A DNA stretch of 64,000 nucleotides, taken from assembly GCA_903813345.2 (NCBI GenBank), contig CAIIXF020000008.1, positions 34,436,867 through 34,500,866 on the forward strand. Direction: 5' to 3'. The number at the start of each line of letters is the position of its first letter. Within the stretch, counting starts at the first letter, position 1. This stretch comes from Owenia fusiformis. Its lineage: Eukaryota; Annelida; Polychaeta; Sabellida; Oweniidae. Made by a program: the position numbers and the translations under genes. Below are positions 12,169 to 22,639 of the stretch, piece after piece. The notes below the pieces were generated by a model. It saw only the letters and a list, made by a program, of their open reading frames with translations. It was not told the DNA's origin and searched no databases.

Positions 12169-13317
12169 AGTATTCACGGGTAGTATCTAAAGCCCCGCCA
12201 TGATTTAGAAATCGCGAGCAAGTTCCCGCTGAAATCACGAGCAAAGTCCTTTTTATTTGTGTCACCTGGAAATATGGACAAAAATGGTAAGAATACGCAT
12301 TACTGTTCTTTGAAACTTGAGGTATACTTTCAGAACAGGTATATCTTCACAAACAATGACATGAACGATAAATATGTTTATCGGCATGGAAGAAACTGGC
12401 GCAAATATGCACGTTTACATAATTTACTGTAACAAAATTACTTTTGTCGTTAAAATTGAGACAAGAACTACGATATGCATTCCTCATAATAAATATTGGA
12501 TCAACATTGTATGTATTGATAAGTTAGTTTACAATAACATCTCCTGTGGGGGGTGAAATACACCATGGGAGGTGTTCCAGTGGCCCCGCTGAAATTATGA
12601 GGAAGCCCCGCTGAAAACATGAGGAGGTCCCGCTGAAATCAGGAGCAGATTTCACGAGTACCCGCTTCGATCACGAGGAAAGCTTCATTACATTCCATTA
12701 AATATTGAGGTTCTTCAAATAAACGTACACGAAAGACCAAGTAAAGTATTTCTATTAATTATGTATCCTGTTTCATTCTAGGGCCACGTTTCAAATGTTT
12801 TTATTGCAACTTCAAGTCATCAGAGCAGAACGATTTCGTCAAACATTTTATACAGTTTCACCCATCATTGGATTTCAAAATAAACGAACCAAAATATATA
12901 GGAGAAAGATGGATATATCGTGTATTAGACTTCAACATAAATTCAAGACAACTTGATGGAAGCATGAAGTTCAGGGGAATGAGCCTTTTATTAAACAGAG
13001 ACACCCCAAGTTCCAAGAAGAGGAAATTTTGAGAGAAAGGAGAACCACAAAGGCTACATGATAATTCAGAAGACGTTGTAGGTTCTACTTTTATAATTTA
13101 ACAATAACATTAAAGTTTTTGTTTTTTAAATATTTATATCAAGAATGATTTGTACACCATCAATGTAGAAAAATACGTTATTACAATACTTCAAAAAATG
13201 TGAGATGTCAGGAAGATTTCGATGGTCATTTGATGTTTCTCCAAGTTACTAATGTCGTATCTAAGTATTCCATACCTGGCTACTGAGGTTTTGTAGGCAC
13301 ATAACGAGCCGATATAC

Positions 13318-14325
13318 AATCAATATACCATGCGTATCAAAAAACGCAACAGATTGTTATCTCGGAAAAGCGCAAATCAGTGATAACAGCATTGATTTCA
13401 TTCAATGGCAGGTGTGACATAGACACGCGGTACTAACTTCGACCGATGAATTTTTGACCTACCAGATGTTTGAAAATCAAGGATTGCGCGTCTCATACTG
13501 CACCGTTTTTCTTCAAAATTGTTCCATTCAAAGTAAAACAAAATTGCCTTTCTGTCGGTGCATTGCTTTATTGTAAAGAGTCCCTCCTTTTAGCAGCGTT
13601 TTGGTCCCCGGGCCAGCTGTGAAATGCCGCAGAAAGTAGGGACTCTGTATAACAGAAAAATGTACCAAAGAAAGGCATTTTTGTTTTGCTTTGAATGGAA
13701 CAAGTTTGAAGAAAAACTGTGCAGTATGGGACTCGCAATCCTTGATTTTCAAAGATTTTGTAGGTCAAAAATTCAAATTAACGGTCCAAGTTAGTACCGC
13801 GTGATAGACAGCAAAGTGTTCATACTCATGCTCTTGCAAGAATACATCCTATTCCCCTCCAAATTGCCACCACCTTTTGCACATAAAGATGCGCTCATCT
13901 CTCCATGTCATGCATGGTTCAGCCCTGAGTCATCTGTGGGTTAAAGCGAAGAAAAAGCCCATTGGCAATTCTTTCTCGAAGTTTTGCAATATCTGGTGGA
14001 GGAATGATTAGCACAGATGCTCCTGAGATAGCTCCAAAAGAAAAATTCACAACAATTCAGGTCAGGAGAACTTCCATTGGTACTCAGCCCTTGCACTGAT
14101 TTTTGCAATATCTTAAACTTGGAAGATTTTGACCCACTGTGCAAATGGAAGGATTTCTCACCCAACCATGACCACGTGTGAATGAATGACATATCATTGC
14201 AAAGAGGAGGACGTGGCTTTATGGTACATTGGATGAAATTTATGGAGTCACCTCTAGTTTTGTGATTTTACGAGATAACTGCTTGTTGCGTTTTTTATTC
14301 GTCCTGTATAGTGTATGTGGGGAGT
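13318..14325 (-). pseudogene. Decayed Tc1/mariner-type element with transposase remnant
   Basis: The minus strand at about 13830-14200 encodes fragments in several frames that resemble the C-terminus of IS630/Tc1/mariner transposases. An SSPDLN motif is followed by an FF.W.YL segment, then PPPDIAKLRERIANG and a terminal piece with Trp/Cys residues. Inverted flanks containing AAAAAACGCAACA and TTATCTCG lie at 13330-13375 and 14265-14310, so the whole is about 1 kb, the usual size for this family. Frameshifts and the 380-bp palindrome at 13424 make it dead. Confidence 0.6.
13424..13803. mobile_element. 380-bp palindromic (foldback) MITE
   Basis: The two halves are reverse complements over about 170 bp each, starting CACGCGGTACTAAC and ending GTTAGTACCGCGTG, with a centre near 13610. 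ATAGA flanks both sides (13419-13423 and 13804-13808) as a 5-bp target duplication. Minus-strand ORFs here are only readings of the palindrome. Confidence 0.8.
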
Positions 14326-14715
14326 TATCGCTAAAGTACGAGACCGGGATGGATATGGGCTGTATCCACTCCGGTACCGCTCCTGAAAATCGAACTCAAT
14401 AAATACGTTTTACTCAATTTACGAAATATTTTTTTAAACTTTACTTATGCTGTATATTTGAAATTTTAATATCAATTTATTGATCTGCTCCGGCAATATA
14501 TGAGTGTAAAATCAAACTTAAAAACTACTTCTTGAGAAAATGCGTACTTTAGTATGTGTTTGAATTTTGGAAGTTAATTATCAATATGTTTATGTTTATG
14601 CTATAGAATACATCTGTTTTATCCCATACTTGGACGTCTTACGGGTACATAAAGCCGGTTTGTAAAAACTTATATTTTCATCAGCGGGCAAATATAGCTA
14701 TACGTCCCTCACCGA

Positions 14716-15633
14716 GCGGGCAGATATAGTGACGTGTCGCAAAAAGGTTGCGCACGCATTGTTACACATTTTCGCTTTTTAACACCACAGAATGTGACGT
14801 TTTTCGAGAAAAATGTACACATATGGAAATCCTTTCGTCCTCCACATTTCCCTCTCTGAGTCAAAACATTCAAGGCGAATAACTCTGATATCGTATATGT
14901 ATTAACAATGGGATAGGAGTATCCTAAAAAAACGAATCAATTGATATTTTAGGTGAAATAAATATACGTGTTGCTGTGCTTGAAAATAGGCGAATGGCGT
15001 AAATTAGCCCTATTTTAATGAATTTTGAAAACCTTTCGTCCTCCACTTTTCCACATACAACAGAAAACACATACTTTTGCGAACAAAATATCAACTATTT
15101 ATTAATGAACTAGAGTTTGAGAGCAAAATAATCATGTATGATTTATTAAAAATTGATCTTGTATTTTTGTTTAATGTACACCTGAAAAGTTGAAGGTAAC
15201 AAAAAATGAGCAAAAAAGGTCGCTGTCAACAGATTCTATTTTTTAAACTCTATGACGTCACAATATGGGACGCTTACTAAAATTCATCCTTTGGAATAAA
15301 ACTTCCATCTACCTTTATCAAGACGAAAAATAAGTATAATAGTCATATATTGTTTGAGTTATGAGCTTTTAAAGACGAAAAATAATTCAAAATGTAACAT
15401 GTCAACAGGGGATATTTGCCAGATGTTTTGGTAAAAAACTTTTTTTTAAAAAAGAACGCGCAAGAATCGTGAACGGAGTGTAGTTCTAAAAACTTCATCG
15501 AAACAGCTTTAAAATCATGTATAACTTTAATTAGAATATTATCTTATAATCAGGGGAATCAAAGTTACATTCACGCGATACCCTTAAAAACAAATGCGCC
15601 ACCTTTTTGCGACTCGTCAGTATATCTGCCCGC
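14716..15633. mobile_element. Inverted-repeat insertion inside the left arm of the 3.1-kb element
   Basis: GCGGGCAGATATAGTGACG then CGCAAAAAGGTTGCGC at 14716-14753 is matched in inverted orientation at 15596-15633. The interior is AT-rich and non-coding. It explains most of the extra sequence that breaks the left arm of the surrounding element; the exact borders are uncertain. Confidence 0.5.
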
Positions 15634-15893
15634 TACGTCATAATCGCTGTTCCCGTATTGGTTCTTTTTTGTAACGTTCGCATACTGTGAACAACAATGG
15701 AGAAAAACGCAGACAATCGCGATCTGTTTGATGCTTTAAAGAAGGGAAGGAGCAGTATGCCCCCATAAATAATCAAAGATTTGAACAGGAAAATCTGGCT
15801 ACGGACAAGAATACAAAACTGGACATGAATATTTTAGAATAATTCCAAAGCTTTGGCCAGTTGAACAATGTGATTGGTATGGGATAAACAGAT

Positions 15894-16033
15894 CATCCTA
15901 TAGTCGGTTCAATATATTGGGATTATTCCTTGGCCAATATAATATATCTACCCTTGGGACCTACGGCCCTCGGGCAGATATAATATATAGGCCTTGGGAT
16001 AATCCCAATATCCTGAACCGACTATAGGATAAT
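15894..16033. repeat. Hairpin-forming inverted repeat, 140 bp
   Basis: CCTATAGTCGGTTCA...TTGGGATTATTCC at the left is mirrored by GGATAATCCCAA...GAACCGACTATAGG at the right. The centre contains TACGGCCCTCGGGC. Confidence 0.8.
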
Positions 16034-19000
16034 CTCTATATGTACGATCGTTTTTGGATACAGAGTTTATCCTAAACCTCCCATTACATAACCCTTACAA
16101 AATTAGGATTGAAATATTTCCGTGCTCTTATATGAAATCCTATTTCTTTTTACTTTTTATTTCTGTACTATCATATAAATACAGGAATGTTTTGAAATGT
16201 CTATGAAAGTTGATTAGTCCCAAGAACATGTTATTTGAGCGAATAATTTGAAAAAGGTTCTTTGGATTATTCTGATAGATTCATCAATTTGATATGAAAA
16301 GTAATGTTAGGCAATAAAAAGTATATTCTTTGTTTTGCGTCCCCTTGCTTGCAGGATTTTGAGTAAATCAGAAAAAATAAACACATCCAAATATCAATCA
16401 CAAGGGTCTGGACGTATCGTCGCGTTTCGTTCAATCAGAATCAGATAAACTGGCAGATAATTTGATGTGCATCAAAATTGACACTTTTATTGATTACTTT
16501 GGCATACATTGTGTATTTTTTTTATTTTTTACAGTCGAATAATAGCTACTGTATGTTTAAATATATTGTATAAAATGTTTAGATATGTGTTTGTAATCAA
16601 TGCAAATTGGTATGTCATCCCTTTTTAAGCCCATAAAATGTAAACATTTCTCAGCAATCAAGATTGTGTTTTTTATTGAGTTTGTGTTTGTTTTCCTTGT
16701 ACCCTTGCATGATTTTGGATTTTTCCAGGACGCAAAACAAAGAATCTAATTCTTGTGGCCTTAGCTTTATGTTACATTAAATATAATTTGTTGCTAATTT
16801 AAGGTGAACACATGCATTTTTCATTTATTTTTCACCATTAACAATAACTTGACAAAATGATACATTTTACGAAATCGTTAATCCGATGTAAATTCTTTGG
16901 ATACCCTATGATTTTAAAGAAAATCTGTTATATCTAACTAGAGATGATATTGATATCTGCACGAGAGAGCGAAGCGAACGAGTTCATATATCAATATCGT
17001 CGAGAAGATTAATATGATTTTCTGAAAAACTTATCCTTCAATTAGTGTACTAAATGGGGGAAATCATCATCGTGGCGATATCCTCTGGTTATATTCATTA
17101 TGCCATGTAGCAAATTATTATTTTATTTTCCTGCTTGATAAAGAGTGAATGTCATTCACATCTAGTTCTACTATACTGTATAAGTGGTATTTAATCCGAG
17201 TGGTTAATTTTCCGAATGGTCAAATTTCATCATTTTCCTAATCTTAATTTTCCTAATGACAAGAAACCTCCCATTGGATAACATTATAAAGACAATATTT
17301 CCGACATTTAATTTTCCGAACCTGGCAAAAATTAGGAAATAAGCAAATTAAATGATAAGGCAAAATTACCACTTATACAGTATATGAGAATAACAGTCAA
17401 ACCTCTGATATTTCTAGTTAATTCGTTTGAAAAGTGATTGCCGTGATTGAAAATACTGTTAAGACAAAACAGCAGTGGAATTTTGTAGATTTCTATAAAA
17501 AACTAAGGAATATACACCATACTTAGCTATGTATATCGAAGTTTACAAAACGTTTTCCCGTTCTTTCCGATATCCATCCACATTTATTACTTCGAATCTT
17601 TGATTATTAACAGGGATTTCCTCCATTGTCGTTTACAGTTATTATGCAAACGTTACAAAAGATGAACCAATATGCGAACGGCGACACATCCAAGTATGGG
17701 ATACAAATATATATTGTATACTATAAATAGTCTCATAACGAATAACAAACTAAGTCAAATGGTTAGTATTGAATGATGTCAAGGTCACTGACATTGTACT
17801 CTTCAAACTATATTTGAAAATGTACACGTTAACAAATAGCCTAGTCCAGAAGAATACCTCACTATTTCTTACTTTAAACTGACCAGGGTTAAAAGTGCAG
17901 AAGCTATGTTTACGTAGCAAAAGCTAGATAATCTCGAGGTTTTGCACAACTTTTCTAAGAACGACGTTTGTGAAAGCCCAACTGTTCTAGGCTACCCAAG
18001 TGTTCTGACTCTTGCCCAACTGTTCTGACAACCCAAGTGTTCCGAGATCGCTTATTTTATCATATCTTATAATTCACAAGAGAGGGTTCAAAAATTAAAA
18101 TTTTGCTGGAAAAATGCTAGGATGAAAAAAGAGAGTCCTAAAATGTTGGCTCGTTGAAAGTTTTGACCCATTTTTTAAAAATATGGACCCAATTTTTAAA
18201 ATCTAGGCCCATTTTTTCTAAATGCCCATTTTCCAAAAATTAGGTATGTTCCTGAAATTGAGACCCAGCCTAATTATATTGATATATTCTGTCTAAATAC
18301 TCAGGAGTGTCCCATGGTACAAAAGTCGAACAACCGGGGATTTTACATTCCCCAATGGGTATTCTGTTTATATGAATAAATGGAAAGCCTTTTGTAAACG
18401 AGGCAGCCAAATTATAAGTGGTTTCATTAGCTTAATTTCAACAGTCATCGCTGTAGAAACCTAAAATTGATATTAGAAATTGAAAATCACCGTATCGCGT
18501 GTATTTGATAAAATAAGTAAACCCAGAATACTTGGGCCAAGTCAGAATACATCGGCAAGAGTCGGAATACTTGGGTAGCCATAATGGCCTAAACATACGT
18601 ATATGCCCCTCTTGCACTGGTAAAACTTATCATAATAACATAATCACGTGAGACTTTTTTAAAGAATTGATAGTTGATGATGAAAGAGAGTCGTAAATAA
18701 CAATGATATTATATAATATAAAAAGAGTCGCACATGTACAATGATATATGATATACATGTGCTCTGTAGAGTATCAATAATTATCATATCTATTACAATT
18801 GTGACAGATTTGCAGAGTAAAATCCGGCTTCACTCCATTTTGGAGAGACACTTGCTCCTGATTTCAGCGGGACCTCCTCATGTTTTCAGCGGGGCCTCCT
18901 CATGTTTTCAGCGGGATCTTTAGTTTATTGCTCATGTTAGAAGCGGGGCCTTGAGGGATATGATAAAAGGGAAATATATAAATTTCGGTGAAGCTTTAGG

Positions 19001-19515
19001 AAGTGAAACTCAGAATACCTTTATTTCATATCACTATGAACATTTCAACTGAAGGGCAATGACCTTCTTCAGCTATAAAATATAGAAATATATAGATAAA
19101 GATTTAAGATGATACATTCTCTCTCCAATTATCAAATAACGAAATTCAGAACATCAGATCGTGATACTTGTTTTGCAGCAGTTGCTTTTTAGTATCACTG
19201 CCATGTAATAATTGAATAAAATTAAATGAAAACGCTTTGTACAACATACAATTTAAGTAAACAAAAGATACCCCTTCATTTCTTTTAATTGCTCGCGATT
19301 TCAGCGGGAACTTGCTCGCGATTTCTAAATCATGACGGGGCTTCAGATACTACCCGTGAGTATTGCTTAATTATTACTTTATTTATCACATGAATAGGAG
19401 TGTCTAAGCATTTTGATTGGTCAATTGTGATGATGTATATTCCGTATCACATGGCACGTGACTAATTTTCATGTGATACGGTGGGCTGTATCACTATGGA
19501 GTCAATAGCAACGAT

Positions 19516-19619
19516 GTGACGTCACTGGTTATATCACTTCCTAGCTAAGGAAATCAATATGACGTCATACTATTTCACAAACAAGTACAAATACAACGGT
19601 ATGACGTCATATTGTTTCA
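19516..19619. promoter_or_regulatory. Cluster of three perfect CRE-type palindromes (TGACGTCA)
   Basis: TGACGTCA occurs at about 19517, 19560 and 19612 within about 100 bp. This is the CREB/ATF consensus. No gene start is recognised next to it and the surrounding sequence is repetitive, so it may be part of a transposon rather than a host promoter. Confidence 0.25.
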
Positions 19620-19647
19620 AAGCGAAATCAAAAATTATAATAGTTAC

Positions 19648-19730
19648 CAGGAGTACAGGGTACTGAACACAATCATAACTGACCAAATCAAAATGCTTCA
19701 GAATTCCTAGACATGTGATAAAATCGTCAT
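19648..19730. repeat. 83-bp direct repeat, copy 1 (copy 2 at 21034-21117)
   Basis: The sequence from CAGGAGTACAGG through ACTGAACACAATCATAACTG to AAATCGTCAT is repeated at 21034-21117 with few changes. There, copy 2 runs straight into a (TA)n tract at 21118-21135. No element ends were identified. Confidence 0.8.
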
Positions 19731-20794
19731 CACACGTTTCAGCTTATGTGATACAGGAAATATTCCACTCGGTTAACAATGTATCACCACTCAAGCTTCG
19801 CTTTTTGGATGATACAATATTACCTTTCATGGAATATTTCCTGTATCACATGCTGGAACGTGTGATAACTGATATTATTATATCACTATCTAGCTTGCGA
19901 CAGTATGATTGGTCAAAACCGGGTCACATGTCGTGGAATATCTGGCGATATTCAATGGCAATGCTTATCAGATAAGACAACCGTGAGATATCTAGCGATA
20001 TCCCACGCTCCCGGGAATTTTCAAAGAATTTTTTTCGTTCAGTGTAAATAATTTAGTTCAGTGTAAGTCAAAATGACAGACCGAGTAGATTCAATATATT
20101 TCAATGTTAACCTATGACTTAATAATATTAGGGATGTTTAGCTAGACAGTGATATAATAAAACAAATATTTCACTCTATTTTCGGTGAATACCTGTAGCA
20201 CTTTCACAAGGTGATATTTCACTTGCCCTTCGGGCTTCGTGGAATATCACTTGTGAAAGATGTACAGGTATTCACCTCAATAGAGTGAAATATTTGTTTA
20301 GTATCAATCTTGTTAATGGTACTATGTTCTTATTCCAAAATATAACATTATTTTAGGCATGGAGTTCTTAATAGAAAATTGGGATATTAGAGAGATTTCG
20401 GACATAAGTGAAAGTACAACTTATACGTATATGTATACTTTAAAGGGTCATGTCGAACTATTATATTTACTAAAATCAATTTCAAATTGCACTTAATGGA
20501 ACATAACTATTCCCGATATAGAAAAAGCTCCAACTAGAGACTGTGAATGCACTGTCATCTGCACGTGTATATTATGCTCATTATAATTAAATGCTTGCTT
20601 CCGTGTCCCAGTAGTTGCAGTGTATTATAAACACGATTCTTTAAAGTGAGTCATGATCCTTTAAAGTCAGTCATTACATAAACAAGTTGATTATTTCAAA
20701 GTTTTCATGATCAGTATAAGTTCAATGAACTTACAAAACGGTATATATACGAGATGATAAACGTATACAGTTGGATCTCCGTATAAAGCTTTAC

Positions 20795-20872
20795 CTGCTT
20801 GTGTGTGGAACAATTGACCGCAAGCATTCTTAAAAAATAATTGGCTGAGTAGGAACAGTATCCAATCAAATA
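20795..20872 (-). CDS. PSME4: Candidate next PSME4 exon (weak)
   Basis: On the minus strand, ...GGTTAAAG|TATTTGATTGG opens a 78-nt frame closed by CAAGCAG|GTAAAG. Splicing from the exon at 22490-22639 (one leftover A) gives IFDWILFLLSQLFFKN in frame. This position in PSME4 is expected to hold a short hydrophobic helical stretch, so it is plausible. The polypyrimidine tract is poor and sequence similarity is only suggestive. Confidence 0.35.
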
Positions 20873-22489
20873 CTTTAACCATCAATTTGAAACACCAATC
20901 AAACCAGTAGATTCTAGCAATTCCTGGAAACGACCGATTCAGTAGCTCAACAAATGACATACAGGGTGTTTCATAACGAGCATCTCCAAAAAGTCAATTT
21001 GAGAAGAGATAGGTCTATAACATACGTACTATACAGGAGTACAGGAGTACTGAACACAATCATAACTGACCAAATCAAAATGCCTCAGAATTCCTAGACA
21101 TGTGATAAAATCGTCATATATATATATATATATATGAGCCTATTTTATTCTAGACAAACACAATTGGATCAACTAAACATGCTACAATTTAAGAAAGAAC
21201 AAATGGCATCTCTTTGACCTTTATTTATTACAGTCCGAGAAGATCTTTCCTGACGAAAAGCCCACATTATGGAACACCTTGTAAGTTTGCTTATAAGTAT
21301 AAGTATACATTATAAGTTGTACTTTCACGCCGTGCGAAAACTCACTATTTGTCTTGATTATTCCATGTAGGAATGTCTCTATTATATACCAAAGAAGATT
21401 TTTTGGCTGATTTTCCAATGTTAATTTGGGTCTAAATTTTGCTCAATTATACAGAACTATGTAAAAATCATGATATTGTAATTGTTTAATTAGCATATGA
21501 TATAGTGTAAAATTGTTTTAATTGTCAAACTATTCTTCAGTATTGGAGGCAAAATAAATAAATAAATTACTGTATGTAATGTAACTGTCTTAAATAAAAG
21601 ATGCAAATAAATTATACATACATGTACATACATACATATAGTCTTGCTCAAAGACTGTATCCACCCTCCCCCCGTCACCTTCACTCTCTTTACCTGTCAA
21701 TATACAGACCCTAGAGAGAAGGATAAAGGGGGGGGGGGAGTACAGGGTCTTTTAAGCAAGACTAACATACATATAACTGTATATAGAATGTTCGTTGTAT
21801 ATAAATATGATAAGTGTAAATTAGTAAACAATTCCAGTTATATGGTTAGCAATGATCTCCTCAGCATTATAAAGACTGGGTATTAATTGCACTCTATTCA
21901 AATCTGAAAATGACATGCCATCCTGTTGAATTCTGAAAACAAGCCATCCTGTTGTACATGTTGGCACCCTGTTACACACAGTAAAAAATATTGAGTTAGT
22001 TTGACCAAAATTGTACAATCAGGATTTTGAAACCTGTTGAGAGGATCACTGGTTTCTCCATTCACATTTGTCTGTAAACATGTTAAAAATCTGTCACTGA
22101 TGTAAAATATATTAAAGATGCAGTGTCATAATCAAAAATTAACTTTGTTTGTTTCGTGTTTTTAATGCTAGAACACAGCATGTTCAATAAATGATGGCAC
22201 TAGGTCCCTTATTCTGTCAAAGATTAAGCAACCTTGTTGTAATTTTTCTGAAGAATGTCATCGTGAGTGAATTTGAAATGTTTCAAAGACCATGATCTAC
22301 AGACAATGAAACAATGGTTGCTATAGCAACTCAGTAACATGTGCATTTGACTGTAGACTCAAATTTGCCCTGGTGAAAATTTGTTTAATTTAGTGTTGCG
22401 TTGTAGTATTTTGGGCAAGGTGCAAAATTTATTGAACACCCCGTATATGGATTTGATGCAGATGATATAAACGCTGTAGTTGATCTTAC
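20873..22489. other. Non-coding stretch (inferred PSME4 intron)
   Basis: Holds the second 83-bp direct repeat (21034-21117), a (TA)n run, and an inverted pair AGTCTTGCTCAAAGAC / TCTTTTAAGCAAGACT at 21640-21765 flanking C-rich and poly-G runs. No other gene is seen. Confidence 0.5.
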
Positions 22490-22639
22490 TTGTTTTAAAT
22501 AATTTAATTGCTGTTTTCCTTTCCTCATTGTCCTCAGGCTTCAATGCAGGTGCAACCACTATGCTGATGTCATCACTCACTGTGACATCATCAACCTCCA
22601 TTGGAGTGGCTCCATCTTTTGTTAAAGTTGGTGCATCAC
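22490..22639 (-). CDS. PSME4: PSME4 exon (acidic linker and [11 protein letters not shown] helix)
   Basis: Acceptor TTTAAG|GTGATG and donor ACAA|GTAAGATC bound 150 nt. The leftover G of the exon at 38042-38196 plus GT makes GGT, keeping frame. The peptide carries the acidic [11 protein letters not shown] run and [15 protein letters not shown], the place where PSME4 proteins have an acidic segment followed by KLLKT. It is separated from the previous exon by about 15.4 kb. Confidence 0.75.

Larger units (their letters stand above)
14620..17703. mobile_element. 3.1-kb long-inverted-repeat element, itself interrupted
   Basis: The ends read TATCCCATACTTGGA and the reverse complement CCAAGTATGGGATA. 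The right arm (17575-17703, complement) matches the left arm only when about 1 kb (roughly 14638-15640) is removed: TTGTAACGTT[TC]GCAT, CAATGGAG and AATAATCAAAGATT then line up in order. A TA target site (TA|TCCC...GGGA|TA) is possible. A short ATG ORF (MEKNADNRDLF...) begins at 15697 but ends after 23 codons. No transposase motif is seen. Confidence 0.6.
12175..19358. mobile_element. 7.2-kb inverted-repeat DNA element with subterminal box clusters
   Basis: The left end CACGGGTAGTATCT and the right end (its complement) match for about 70 bp with about three mismatches. AGTATT flanks both sides (12169-12174 and 19359-19364) as a target-site duplication. Inside each end, a box of the form CCCGCTGAAA..CA.GAG.A is iterated: near 12222-12250 and 12575-12670 on the left, and in inverted orientation at 18850-18950 and 19300-19330 on the right. 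Such clusters are typical transposase-binding subterminal repeats. No intact transposase is present. The interior is filled with other elements (13318-14325, 14620-17703). The superfamily is not assigned. Confidence 0.8.
19370..20310. repeat. Hairpin-rich non-coding block
   Basis: Several inverted repeats occur here. At 19720-19880 the arms are ATCACACGTTTCAGCTTATG / CATGCTGGAACGTGTGAT, with GATACAGGAAATATTCCA mirrored inside. At 20165-20310 the arms are AACAAATATTTCACTCTAT / ATAGAGTGAAATATTTGTT around a CCCTTCGGGC loop. No gene is visible. Confidence 0.7.

Noticed and set aside
13528-13768. Minus-strand ORFs of 66-74 codons
   Set aside because: They read the arm of a 380-bp palindromic MITE; no codon bias or motif supports a gene.
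20691-20960. 89-codon minus-strand ORF as a stand-alone small gene
   Set aside because: Only its central part has splice-like borders and PSME4-like phase; there is no independent support for a separate gene.
21118-21135. TA-run as a promoter TATA region
   Set aside because: It is a simple (TA)n tract at the end of a duplicated 83-bp repeat with no gene start nearby.
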